A DNA stretch of 64,000 nucleotides from Sphingomonas hankookensis (GTDB taxonomy: Bacteria; Pseudomonadota; Alphaproteobacteria; Sphingomonadales; Sphingomonadaceae), in NCBI RefSeq assembly GCF_001619955.1, contig NZ_LQQO01000034.1, positions 62,001 through 126,000 on the forward strand, given 5' to 3'. A program made the position numbers and the translations under genes. This document shows, piece by piece, positions 8,208-16,559 of this stretch. The notes beneath the pieces were generated by a model. It saw only the letters and a program-made list of their open reading frames with translations, was not told where the DNA came from and ran no database searches. The number at the start of each line of letters is the position of its first letter. Position 1 is the stretch's first letter.

Positions 8208-9599
8208 TCAGCCCAGCCGCGCCACCATGCCCGCCGCCAGTTCCGACAGGGTATCGTCACGCGCGCCCATCATGACGATGCGGTCGCCGGGGCGGGCCTG
8301 TTCGACGAGGAACGCCGCCGCTGCGTCGCGATCGGCGATGTGGCGCGCCGGGGCGCCGAGTGCCGTCAGGTCGGCGACGATGTCTGCGCTGGTCACTTCG
8401 CGGGTGACCGTCCCGCCGCGATAGACCGGATCGGGGAGCACCAGCAGGTCGTCGGCCACCAGCCGATCGGCGAACATCGCCACCAGTTCGCGCCGCATGA
8501 CCTTCAGCGGGCCATAGCCGTGCGGCTGGAAGAACAGCAGCAGCCGGCCCGGCGCGCTGCGCAACGTGGCGATGGTCGCGGCGATCTTGTCCGGGTTGTG
8601 GCCGAAATCGTCGATGACGGCGACGCCGCCGGCCTGCCCCACCAGTTCGAAGCGGCGCTTGAGACCGGAAAAGCCGGCGATCGCCCGCGCCGCATCGGCG
8701 ATCGGCACCCCGACCGCCGCCACGGCGCCGATCGCCGCCAGCGCATTGGCGACGTTGTGCCGCCCCGGTACAGCGAGGGCGACGGGATAGGTCGCTCCGT
8801 CCGCCGCCAGTTCGAACCGGCTGGCAAAGGGATCGAGCACCAGCGCGCGGGCGGCAAGATCCGCATCGCCCTCCACCGCGAAGGTCGTGCGCTTGTCCGC
8901 CGGGATCGTCGCCGCCAGCGCCGCCGCCTCGGCATCGCCGACATTGACGACCACCCGCCCCGCCCGCTCGGCGAATCCGCCGAACAGCGCGCGCAGTTCG
9001 TCGAGCGATTTGTGGTCGAGGCTGACATTGTTCAGCACCGCGACGTGCGGTCGGTAATAGGCGATAGAGCCGTCGCTCTCGTCCACCTCGCTGACGAACG
9101 CATCGCCCTGCCCGACCAGGGCGCTGGCGAAGGGGCGGTCGGGCGCGGCGAAGTCCTTCATCACCGCGCCGTTCATCACCGTCGGATCGCGGCCTAGCGC
9201 GTGGAGGATGAAGCCGATCATGCCGGTGACGGTCGACTTGCCGCTGGTGCCCGCGACCCCGATGGACAGCGTTGCTGCATTGAACAGTTCGGCGAGCAGT
9301 TCGGCCCGGCCCATCCGCTTCGCGCCGACGCGGTCGGCGGCGACGATGTCGGCGACGGTCGGTTCGATCGCGGCGGAGGCGATAACGATCTGCTCGGCCG
9401 ACGCGATGCCGCTGCCATCCTGCGGGTAGAGCGCGATGCCAAGGGCACGCAGGGCATCGAACTTGGCGGGCAGGCTCGCCTGGTCGAGGCTGCGGTCGGA
9501 GCCGGCGACGGTCGCGCCGCGCCCGGCGAGGATCATGGCGAGGGGCATCATGCCCGACCCGCCGATCCCGACGAGGAAGAAGGATTTGCCGTACAGCAT
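8208..9599 (-). CDS. Mur ligase family protein, Mpl/MurC-like (likely murein tripeptide recycling)
   Basis: 463 residues in three Mur domains: an N-terminal Rossmann domain ([17 protein letters not shown], about 8-24), an ATP-binding central domain (P-loop [10 protein letters not shown] at about 114-123; [14 protein letters not shown]) and a C-terminal domain ([16 protein letters not shown]). MurC and Mpl share this architecture. The usual P-loop is GT-H-GK-T-T; here it is GT-S-GK-S-T. The head-to-head neighbour is an LD-carboxypeptidase, which makes the tripeptide that Mpl joins to UDP-MurNAc, so I favour a recycling ligase over the essential MurC. MurC remains possible by sequence alone. 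Confidence 0.8.
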   Translation of the reverse strand: MLYGKSFFLVGIGGSGMMPLAMILAGRGATVAGSDRSLDQASLPAKFDALRALGIALYPQDGSGIASAEQIVIASAAIEPTVADIVAADRVGAKRMGRAELLAELFNAATLSIGVAGTSGKSTVTGMIGFILHALGRDPTVMNGAVMKDFAAPDRPFASALVGQGDAFVSEVDESDGSIAYYRPHVAVLNNVSLDHKSLDELRALFGGFAERAGRVVVNVGDAEAAALAATIPADKRTTFAVEGDADLAARALVLDPFASRFELAADGATYPVALAVPGRHNVANALAAIGAVAAVGVPIADAARAIAGFSGLKRRFELVGQAGGVAVIDDFGHNPDKIAATIATLRSAPGRLLLFFQPHGYGPLKVMRRELVAMFADRLVADDLLVLPDPVYRGGTVTREVTSADIVADLTALGAPARHIADRDAAAAFLVEQARPGDRIVMMGARDDTLSELAAGMVARLG

Positions 9600-9647
9600 C
9601 GCGTGGCGCTATCGGGGTTGGTCCTGAGTGGCAAGCGGGGTTGCGTG

Positions 9648-10463
9648 ATGCGTATCGGAGTCGTGGCACCGGCACGGCGGGTGGATGAGGAACAGATGGC
9701 CCGGACTCAGGGCTATGCCGCTCTCACCTATCCGACGCTCGACCTGGTCGTGCATCCGCAATGCTTCCTCGATGTCGGGCATTTCGCCGGGACCGACGAA
9801 CAGCGTGCCGCCGCCTTTCTCGAATTCGCGAACGATCCGGGCTTCGACGCGATCTGGTTCGCGCGCGGCGGGTACGGGTCGAACCGCATCCTCGACACGG
9901 TGATGCCGCAGCTCAATCGCGCCGCGGCGGCGAAGAGCTATCTCGGCTTTTCCGACATGGGGTTCCTGCTCGGCGCGCTCTATGCCCGGCGGATCGGGCG
10001 GCCGGTCCATGGCCCGATGGCGGCGCAGGTCGGTAAGGCCGGCGGCACCAACAGCGCGGCGCGAGCGCTGGCGTGGCTGGTCAATCGCGACCGCACGATG
10101 CTGGCCCCGGAGCTCGACGGAAGGCCGACCGTCGCGTTCAACCTTGTCATCTTGTGCGCGTTGATCGGTACGCCGTGGCTGCCCGACCTGACCGACCATG
10201 TCGTGATCGTCGAGGAAGTCGGCGAGGATCTGTACCGCATCGACCGGCTGTTGTGGCAGCTGAGCGAGGCGACGCAATTGAAGGGCATCGCCGGCATCCG
10301 GCTGGGCGCGGTGACTGACCGCCATCCCGACGATACGGGGTTCGGCGAGACCGAGGAACAGATCGCCGCCAAATGGGCTCGGGCGATGGGCGTGCCGTAT
10401 CTGGGGCGGGCGCATGTCGGCCATTATGCCGATAACATGGTGGTGCCGTTCGGGGTGGCGTGA
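9648..10463 (+). CDS. ldcA: LD-carboxypeptidase, peptidase family S66 (LdcA-like)
   Basis: 271 residues starting at MRIGVVAPARRV (ATG; an in-frame GTG is immediately upstream). S66 hallmarks are AIWFARGGYGSNRIL, the nucleophile serine in YLGFSDMGFL, the glutamate region VVIVEEVGEDLYRIDR, and a C-terminal histidine (GRAHVGH). The enzyme removes the terminal D-Ala from murein tetrapeptides in the cytoplasm (LD-carboxypeptidase). It is divergent from the Mpl/MurC-like ligase with about 48 bp between starts, so the two are probably co-regulated. It is slightly shorter than the typical 300 residues, but all motifs are present. Confidence 0.9.
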   Translation: MRIGVVAPARRVDEEQMARTQGYAALTYPTLDLVVHPQCFLDVGHFAGTDEQRAAAFLEFANDPGFDAIWFARGGYGSNRILDTVMPQLNRAAAAKSYLGFSDMGFLLGALYARRIGRPVHGPMAAQVGKAGGTNSAARALAWLVNRDRTMLAPELDGRPTVAFNLVILCALIGTPWLPDLTDHVVIVEEVGEDLYRIDRLLWQLSEATQLKGIAGIRLGAVTDRHPDDTGFGETEEQIAAKWARAMGVPYLGRAHVGHYADNMVVPFGVA

Positions 10464-10467
10464 CGGG

Positions 10468-11147
10468 TTACCAGTTCGGCGGCTTATGAATCGTGTCGGT
10501 CGGCGTCGCCACCGGGTCGCTCAACTGCGAACTGGCGAGCAGATGTACGCGCGGATCGATCTTGAAATCAGCCAGTGCCTTGAGTTCGATGCTGCCCTTT
10601 GGCCGCGGCGGCACCAGTCCGACCACCGTACCGCAGTCAGCCTTCGCCATGCGGATCGGCGTGAGCAGGTCGGAATCGTTAGAGACGATTACTGCGCATT
10701 GGCAGTGCCCTGATAGGCATCACGCAGCAGATGCGCGGCGAGGTTCACGTCCGACCCCTTTTCCTCGCTCTTGTAGGTCCAAGCTTTTACGGGGTTACCG
10801 GCCGGATCGAGCTGGAGGACCGGCTTTCCGCCCATGCGCCGATAGCGACCGGTCGCGGGATCGGTTTCCACCATCACCTGACTGACGACCGAACTCATGA
10901 ACGTCCCCAGATGCACTTCGACTCTGGGCAGTGAACGCAGCGCCTGAAGATACGCGAACTGGCGGGTCGGCTGGTCGGGGTCCTGCGGACGCGCATCGAC
11001 CTGTGCCGTAAAGTAATGGATCTTGGTGACGCTGTTGCGCGGCAGCAGCTGATCGCACCAACGCTCCAGATCGAGCCATCTGTACGGCGTGCCTTTCAGC
11101 AGCCCATAATAGAGGTTGAACCCGTCGATATAGACATGGGTGTTCAA
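10468..11147 (-). pseudogene. NYN domain (DUF88) protein, frameshifted near 10690
   Basis: The 5' part (MNTHVYIDGFNLYYGLL...SEEKGSDVNLAAHLLRDAYQGTANAQ, 152 codons) ends at a TAA. The family's continuation, VIVSNDSDLLTPIRMAKADCGTVVGLV...SQLSDP...IHKPPNW, is intact in another frame. Adding one base near 10690-10698 would give ...TANAAVIVSNDSDL... and restore about 226 residues, the usual family length. NYN proteins are PIN-like RNA-processing nucleases; the Asp residues in YIDGFN, GSDVNL and NDSDLL are the metal-binding set, and the last is lost from the product. Either a real one-base deletion or a sequencing error explains it. It is convergent with ldcA. Confidence 0.85.
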
Positions 11148-11169
11148 GGCGCCTGCCCTACAAAGAGCA

Positions 11170-11192
11170 ACGGCGGGCTTTTGGCCCGCCGT
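11170..11192. terminator. GC hairpin between the lpoA-like and NYN genes
   Basis: ACGGCGGGC-ttttg-GCCCGCCGT is a perfect 9-bp stem with a 5-base loop, about 80 bp past the stop of the lpoA-like gene. On the leftward strand it is followed by TGCTCTTTG, a weak U-rich tail, so it may end lpoA transcription. The flanking 11226-11262 stretch is unusually AT-rich and may carry the NYN promoter. Confidence 0.5.
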
Positions 11193-11269
11193 GCGCCCGA
11201 CGGCCGAAGCTCATCAGGGGAGTAATATTTTCTTATTAAGATAAAACATCGCGAATTGCAAAATCGCTC

Positions 11270-12463
11270 CTACTCCCCGAACGTCCGCGGCGCGGGGCTC
11301 ACCGTCACCGCACCTCCCGTCCGCACCTCCTGCACCTCCAGCGCGCGTTCAGCCACGCCGTCGCGGCCGAAGCGGAAGGCGCCGTCGAGCCCCGCGAAGC
11401 CGTCCTCGGCACGCAACCGGCTTTCGGGAAAGTCGCGGCCGATTGCCCAGTCGCGGGCGATGCGGACGGTCAGCAGCACCGAATCATAGCCCAGACTCGA
11501 CAGGCGGTATGGCGCGGCGTTGAAGCGGGCGCGGTATTTGGTCACGAACTGGCGATACAGGCCGTTCGAGACGCTGGCATACCAGGCGCCATTCAGCGCC
11601 GGCATCGATCCCAGGCCGGTTTCGGTGTTCCACAATTCGGTGCCAAGCACCTTGGCCGAACGGCTGGTCGACCGGCGGATCGCGGGCACTGCCAGCGCCG
11701 CCTGCCCTGCCTGATCGGCGATCAGGATCGCTTCGTAGGGCGAGGTCTTCGGCAGCTTCGCGACCGCCGCCGCGATCCCGCCCCGGGCATAGGTCTGGAT
11801 CGAGACGACCTGTCCGCCGGCCTGCTCGACGGCGCGGAGGAAGCTGGTCGAGGCGCGCTGGCCATAGACGCCGGCAGGCACGAGGCCGGCGAACTGGGTC
11901 ATGCCGTTGGTGCGGGCATAGCCGACGACCCGGTCGATCGACTGCGCCGGGGTATAGCCGAGCAGATAGGCACCGCCCCCGGCAACCGACACGTCGTTCG
12001 AATAGCTGATGACCGGCACCTTCGCCCCGCGGGCGATCGGGGCCACCGCGCGCACGTCGTCGGCGAGCAGCGGCCCCAGGATCAGCCGGTTGCCCTCCGC
12101 AATCGCGCGCTGCGCGGCGGCGGCGGCGCCGAGCGCGGTGTCATAGGTAGTGATTCGCACCCGTTCGCTGCGCGTGTCGAGCAGCGCCAGCTGCGTCGCA
12201 TTGGCGATCGAGCGCCCGACCCCGCCATTGGGACCGCTGAGCGGTACCAGCAGCGCGACGCGGTGACGCTGATTATCCTCGGGAATGCCGCCGGTGACCG
12301 GGCCGGGCCGGGTCGGCTGCGGGCGGGTGGTGGTGGGCGGCGCCTGTTCGACCGGCCCCTTGGGAACGATGGTCGCGCACCCCGCGAGCAATGCCGCGCC
12401 GATCAGCGCCGTGGCGCGCGCGATGTGGTGCCGCCATTGCCGTGGCGCTATCGTGTCTGCCAT
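11270..12463 (-). CDS. Penicillin-binding protein activator, LpoA/YraM-like lipoprotein
   Basis: 397 residues. A lipoprotein signal with lipobox LLAGC (cysteine at about residue 29) and a Pro/Thr-rich linker precede a type I periplasmic binding protein fold (HRVALLVPLSGPNGGVGRSIANATQLALLD onward). This matches LpoA-like proteins, outer-membrane lipoproteins that stimulate class A penicillin-binding proteins; some relatives are described only as amino-acid-type binding proteins. The rsmI gene next door supports the assignment, because rsmI (yraL) and lpoA (yraM) are neighbours in many proteobacteria. Here they are divergent, and the start codons overlap if the first ATG of rsmI is used. It lacks the N-terminal TPR domain of the E. 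coli protein. Confidence 0.82.
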   Translation of the reverse strand: MADTIAPRQWRHHIARATALIGAALLAGCATIVPKGPVEQAPPTTTRPQPTRPGPVTGGIPEDNQRHRVALLVPLSGPNGGVGRSIANATQLALLDTRSERVRITTYDTALGAAAAAQRAIAEGNRLILGPLLADDVRAVAPIARGAKVPVISYSNDVSVAGGGAYLLGYTPAQSIDRVVGYARTNGMTQFAGLVPAGVYGQRASTSFLRAVEQAGGQVVSIQTYARGGIAAAVAKLPKTSPYEAILIADQAGQAALAVPAIRRSTSRSAKVLGTELWNTETGLGSMPALNGAWYASVSNGLYRQFVTKYRARFNAAPYRLSSLGYDSVLLTVRIARDWAIGRDFPESRLRAEDGFAGLDGAFRFGRDGVAERALEVQEVRTGGAVTVSPAPRTFGE

Positions 12464-12476
12464 GGACCTACCCCTG

Positions 12477-13313
12477 ATGACCGAAAAACTTGTCCCCGGC
12501 CTCTACATCGTCGCGACCCCGATCGGCAATCTCGCTGACCTAACTATCCGTGCCGCCGATATTTTATCGCGCGCCGATGTGATCGCGGTCGAGGACAGCC
12601 GGGTAACGGCGGGGCTGTTGCGCCATATCGGGGTCAAGCGGCCGATGATCCCCTATCACGACCATAATGCCGAGGGGATGCGCCCGGGGCTGATCGCGCG
12701 GATGGCGAGTGAGGCGGTGGCGCTGGTGTCCGATGCGGGGACGCCGCTGATCTCCGATCCCGGCTACAAGCTGGTGCGCGATGCGCGGGCGGCGGGGCAT
12801 GTCGTCGTCACCATTCCGGGTCCGTGCGCGGCGATCGCGGCGCTGACGCTGGCGGGCCTGCCGACCGACCGGTTCCTGTTCGCCGGCTTCCTGCCGTCCA
12901 AGGTGCATGCCCGGGCGGAGGCGATTGCCGAGATCGCCGGCGTCCGCGCGACCCTGGTCTTCTATGAAAGCGGGCAGCGATTGTCGGCGACGCTCGCCGC
13001 GCTGGCGGAAGGGCTGGGCGAGCGCGAATGCGGCGTCGCGCGCGAGATCACCAAGCGGTTCGAGGAGTGCGTGACCGGCACATTGTCGGCGCTGGCGGAG
13101 CGCTATGCCGATGCGCCGCCCAAGGGCGAGATCGTGATCGTAGTCGCCCCGCCCGGAGCCCCGGCGCCCGCGACGCAGGACGATGCCGACACGGCGCTGC
13201 GCGAGGCGCTGACCCGGCTGCCCACGTCGAAGGCGGCGGGCGAAGTGGCCAAGGCGTTGGGGCTGGACCGGCGCGAGCTGTACGCGCGGGCGATGGCGAT
13301 GAAGGGGGAGTAG
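12477..13313 (+). CDS. rsmI: 16S rRNA (cytidine-1402-2'-O)-methyltransferase RsmI
   Basis: 278 residues from the ATG at 12477 (MTEKLVPGLYIVATPIGNLADLT); an in-frame ATG at 12462 would add MDLPL. Family motifs include TPIGNLADLTIRA, ADVIAVEDSRVTAGLLRHIG, VSDAGTPLISDPGYKLVR and PGPCAAIAALTLAGLPTDRF, the SAM-binding tetrapyrrole-methylase fold. The C-terminal helical region (KAAGEVAKALGLDRRELYARAMA) is also typical. It modifies the ribosomal P site with RsmH. Neither start has a clear Shine-Dalgarno sequence. The yraN gene that often follows rsmI is absent here. Confidence 0.95.
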   Translation: MTEKLVPGLYIVATPIGNLADLTIRAADILSRADVIAVEDSRVTAGLLRHIGVKRPMIPYHDHNAEGMRPGLIARMASEAVALVSDAGTPLISDPGYKLVRDARAAGHVVVTIPGPCAAIAALTLAGLPTDRFLFAGFLPSKVHARAEAIAEIAGVRATLVFYESGQRLSATLAALAEGLGERECGVAREITKRFEECVTGTLSALAERYADAPPKGEIVIVVAPPGAPAPATQDDADTALREALTRLPTSKAAGEVAKALGLDRRELYARAMAMKGE

Positions 13314-13354
13314 GGCGGACCGGTCCGCCATCCTTACGTAACCCCGGACCGGGT

Positions 13355-13552
13355 TTACGCCGCGATATTGCGCAGCGCGGTCATCTGGGTCGGGCGAACC
13401 GCATGGTTGATCGGCAGCGTATCGCCGCAGCAGGCACATTCGGCGATGATCCGCCCGACGAACCATTGCGACGCCCCGCAGGTCGGGCAATGGTTGCGAC
13501 CATGCAGCGCGTAGAGGGGCACGCGGGTCGGCATCAAGGCGGTTCGTTCCAC
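13355..13552 (-). CDS. Small zinc-ribbon protein (65 aa), unknown function
   Basis: The GTG at 13552 has GGGAG six bases upstream; an ATG seven codons in is an alternative. Residues include NHCPTCGASQWFVGRIIAECACCGDTLPI, that is, two CxxC knuckles about 18 residues apart, a four-cysteine zinc ribbon. The rest is short and basic. I know of no function; DNA, RNA or protein binding is possible. It is convergent with rsmI. Confidence 0.7.
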   Translation of the reverse strand: MERTALMPTRVPLYALHGRNHCPTCGASQWFVGRIIAECACCGDTLPINHAVRPTQMTALRNIAA

Positions 13553-13696
13553 GGCAGTCTCCCTGTTGAAAAGGGAACGCCACCACCGCGCCACGGTTCC
13601 GTTACGAAGGGTACCAAAGACCGACGAGGACACGAAAGGTTCCAGACTGCAAGCGGCGACAGGCCATACCCGCCACCGGTCCGCCGCAGTTCCCGG

Positions 13697-14056
13697 TCAG
13701 GCCGGCGCGCGTTCGTCCAACAGCGTGTGCGCGTCAAGTCCCAGCAGGTCAATATGCGCGCGAATCCGTGGCCAATGCCCGCTCAGGAAGCGTTCGCGCT
13801 CCGCCATGCGCAACCGCTCCACGGCGCCGGGCAACACGAACATGCCGACGCCGCGCCGGACCTCGACATAGCCATCGTCCTGAAAGGTCTGGTACGCCTT
13901 GGCGACGGTCAGCGGGTTGGCGCCATGTTCGGCGGCAAAGGCGCGGACCGACGGCAACTGGTCCCCCGTGCGATATTCCCCGCGCAGGATCGCGGCGGCG
14001 ATCAACGCGCGCAGGCGCAGATATACGGGCGTGTCCTCATGATCGATCGCTGTCAT
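13697..14056 (-). CDS. GntR family regulator, YtrA subfamily
   Basis: 119 residues. An N-terminal winged helix (about 8-75: PVYLRLRALIAAAILRGEYRTGDQLPSVRAFAAEHGANPLTVAKAYQTFQDDGYVEVRRGVGMFV) is followed by a short helical tail of about 40 residues. The size and the PLTVAKAYQ pattern are those of YtrA-type repressors, which normally sit first in operons with ABC transporters. Here no transporter follows; the downstream gene is the zinc-ribbon protein and the upstream one, in the same direction, is a nitroreductase. Its target may be elsewhere or its own promoter. Confidence 0.88.
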   Translation of the reverse strand: MTAIDHEDTPVYLRLRALIAAAILRGEYRTGDQLPSVRAFAAEHGANPLTVAKAYQTFQDDGYVEVRRGVGMFVLPGAVERLRMAERERFLSGHWPRIRAHIDLLGLDAHTLLDERAPA

Positions 14057-14094
14057 GCTGACTTAATACAGCAAGCGGCAAAAATGTCCATCAT

Positions 14095-14673
14095 TCAACC
14101 GGACCATCGCGTACCGATGCGTGCCGGGTCGGGACGCGGCCGTTCGTCGAGCGGCCGGCCGGGCGAACCGATGAAAACGAAGCCGGCGATGCGGTCGTTC
14201 GCTCCCCCGAAGGCATCGCGCACCCGGTCGCTGAACGCCATCCATCCCGTCAGCCAGCTGGCGACATAGCCCATGGCGTGCGCGGCATGGAGCAGGTTCA
14301 TCGTCGCCGCCCCGGCCGACAGTTCCTGTTCCCAGCGCGGGATATGGCTGTCGACCGGCGCGGACAGGACGACGATCAGCGCCTCGCCCTCATGCGCGAA
14401 GCGGTCGCAGGCTTCGAGATGCGCTTCGGTCGCCTTGGGATTCTCCACCACCTGCGCCTCGCGCAGCAAGGCTGCGAACGCCGCGCGCTTGTCCTGCGGC
14501 ACCACGACGAAGCGCCACGGGGCGAGCTTGCCATGGTCGGGCGTGCGCGCGGCGATCGCGATCATCGCATCGATCTCGGCATCGCCCGGCCCCGGTGCGA
14601 CCATGTCGCGCGGCTTGCCCGAACGGCGGGTGCGCAGATAGTCGAGCAGCGTGGAGCGGTCGTTGAAGGTCAT
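14095..14673 (-). CDS. Nitroreductase family protein (YdjA-like)
   Basis: 192 residues from MTFNDRSTLLDYLRTRRSGKP; a longer frame opens 12 codons earlier but lacks homology. The FMN-binding pattern includes RTRRSGKPRDM, IAARTPDHGKLAPWRFVVV and an internal SAGAATMNLLHAAHAMGYVASWLTG, ending in VFIGSPGRPLDERPRPDP. It should reduce nitro, quinone or related substrates with NAD(P)H and FMN, as a soluble dimer. Physiological substrates are unknown for this subfamily. It lies just upstream of the GntR gene on the same strand and may be co-transcribed. Confidence 0.88.
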   Translation of the reverse strand: MTFNDRSTLLDYLRTRRSGKPRDMVAPGPGDAEIDAMIAIAARTPDHGKLAPWRFVVVPQDKRAAFAALLREAQVVENPKATEAHLEACDRFAHEGEALIVVLSAPVDSHIPRWEQELSAGAATMNLLHAAHAMGYVASWLTGWMAFSDRVRDAFGGANDRIAGFVFIGSPGRPLDERPRPDPARIGTRWSG

Positions 14674-14831
14674 GGGCCGCGATGTAGTCGCCGCGGCACG
14701 GCAGGCCAAGCATCGTCACATTCGCAACAATCCCGCTTGGCATCGCGATTTTCGCCGTTAGGCTCGCTCAATCCGCGTGCCCCGCCCATAAGAGGCGACG
14801 GGCGCGCCAGTTTTTTGCGGGGGATGCATCC

Positions 14832-16463
14832 TTGTTCGGCCTACCCATCATTCCATCGATCGCAGCGGGGTTCCTGATCCTGCTGTTGCTGCTGGGCGGC
14901 GTCGCCGCGGCCAGCAAGGGCGAAGAATTCGCCGGCCATCCCAAGGGGCTGTACGTCCTGTTCTTCGCCGAGATGTGGGAGCGCTTTTCCTATTACGGCA
15001 TGCGCGCGTTGCTGATCTTCTACCTGACGAAGCACTGGCTGTTCGGCGACGGCGAATCCAACCTGATCTACGGCGCCTATACCTCGCTGGTGTACATCAC
15101 GCCGGTGCTGGGCGGCTATCTCGCCGACCGCTATCTGGGACAGCGCAAGGCGGTGCTGTTCGGCGCGGTGATCCTGACCATCGGCCATCTGCTGATGGCG
15201 TTCGAGGGACAGACCGGCATCACCGATCCGATCGTCAAGCAGGCCGATCCCGCGATCAACGTGTTCTGGGCGGCGCTGGCCTGCATCATCGTCGGGTCGG
15301 GCTTCCTGAAGGCGAACATCTCGGTGATCGTCGGGCAGCTCTACAGCCGCACCGATCTGCGCCGCGACGGGGCCTACACCATCTTCTATGTCGGGATTAA
15401 CGTCGGCGCGGCGCTGGGCGTGATCTTTGCCGGTTTCCTCGGGGAAACCTATGGCTGGGCGTACGGCTTCGGCGCGGCGGGCATCGGCATGCTGCTCGGC
15501 CTGATCGTGTTCGTGCTGGGCAAGCCGCTGCTGAAGGGTCAGGGCGAGGCCCCGCGCCCGCTGTCCAAGGGCACCGAATGGGGGCTGTACGGCCTTGGCG
15601 TCGCGTCGATCGGTGTGATCTGGGCACTGATCCAGTATCAGTCGGTGATCGAGACGCTGCTCATCATCTCGGGCGTCGCGCTGCTCGGCTATGTGCTGTT
15701 CGAATCGTTCAAGCTGCCCAAGGAACCGCGCGAGCGGATGTTCGCCATCCTGTTCCTGATCGCGCTGAACCCGGTGTTCTGGGGCCTGTTCGAACAGGCG
15801 GGCGGCTCGCTGAACCTCTATACCGACCGCTATGTCGATCGCGGCGGGGTGCCCGCCTCGTTGTTCCAGTCGATCAACGCGATCTACATCGTGCTGCTCG
15901 GCCCGATCTTCGCGGCGTTGTGGGTGGCGCTGGCCAAGCGCAATCTCGAACCCTCCGCCCCGGCCAAGTTCGCGCTGGCGTTGCTGCAGGTCGGCTTCTC
16001 GTTCCTGCTATTCGTGTGGGGCGCCAGGACCGTCGGCCCGGAAATCGCGACGCCGGTGCTGTTCGTCTTCCTGATCTATTTCTTCCAGACGACCGGCGAG
16101 CTGTGCCTGTCGCCCGTCGGCCTGTCGGCGATGAACCGGCTGGCGCCCAAGCACCTCGCGTCGCTGATCATGGGTGCGTGGTTCTACATGACGGCGGTCG
16201 GCAATTTCGTGGCCGGCAAGATCGGTGAGGCGACCGGCGGCCATGACGGCGAAATGACCAAGGAAGGCACGTTGTCGGTCTATAACAGCATCGGGTGGTG
16301 GACGATCGGCATCGGCGTGGTCGTGCTGCTGCTCTCCCCTATCGTGAAGCGGTGGATGCACCTCGACACGCTGGCCGACGATGCCGACCACAGCCTCGCG
16401 GGCCAGGCCGAGATCGGCGAGCCGAAGGCGGCGGGTGTGGATGTGTGGAAGGAAGAGAAATAG
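14832..16463 (+). CDS. POT/PTR family proton-dependent oligopeptide transporter
   Basis: 543 residues with about 12-14 membrane segments. FAEMWERFSYYGMRALLIFYLTKHWLF is the PTR2 signature with the ExxER-like proton-coupling motif. GGYLADRYLGQRKAV, GVIFAGFLGETYGWAYGFGAAG and FFQTTGELCLSPVGLSAMNRLAP are also typical. It imports di- and tripeptides with protons across the inner membrane. The start is a TTG with GGGGGA upstream; the nearby ATG at 14824 is in another frame. A 10-bp GC-rich hairpin (about 16497-16515) follows the gene. Confidence 0.92.
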   Translation: MFGLPIIPSIAAGFLILLLLLGGVAAASKGEEFAGHPKGLYVLFFAEMWERFSYYGMRALLIFYLTKHWLFGDGESNLIYGAYTSLVYITPVLGGYLADRYLGQRKAVLFGAVILTIGHLLMAFEGQTGITDPIVKQADPAINVFWAALACIIVGSGFLKANISVIVGQLYSRTDLRRDGAYTIFYVGINVGAALGVIFAGFLGETYGWAYGFGAAGIGMLLGLIVFVLGKPLLKGQGEAPRPLSKGTEWGLYGLGVASIGVIWALIQYQSVIETLLIISGVALLGYVLFESFKLPKEPRERMFAILFLIALNPVFWGLFEQAGGSLNLYTDRYVDRGGVPASLFQSINAIYIVLLGPIFAALWVALAKRNLEPSAPAKFALALLQVGFSFLLFVWGARTVGPEIATPVLFVFLIYFFQTTGELCLSPVGLSAMNRLAPKHLASLIMGAWFYMTAVGNFVAGKIGEATGGHDGEMTKEGTLSVYNSIGWWTIGIGVVVLLLSPIVKRWMHLDTLADDADHSLAGQAEIGEPKAAGVDVWKEEK

Positions 16464-16559
16464 GGCAGTCGACAAGCTGATCAGTTCCTGGCGGGGTGTT
16501 GCTGCATTGCAGCAGCATCCCGCTCGTGCTATCCGCCCGCCATTCCGGGGGGATAGCAG

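Noticed and set aside
6630..9197. 855-codon plus-strand frame opposite the permease and Mur ligase genes
   Set aside because: Composition and lack of motifs mark it as antisense noise covering two real genes.
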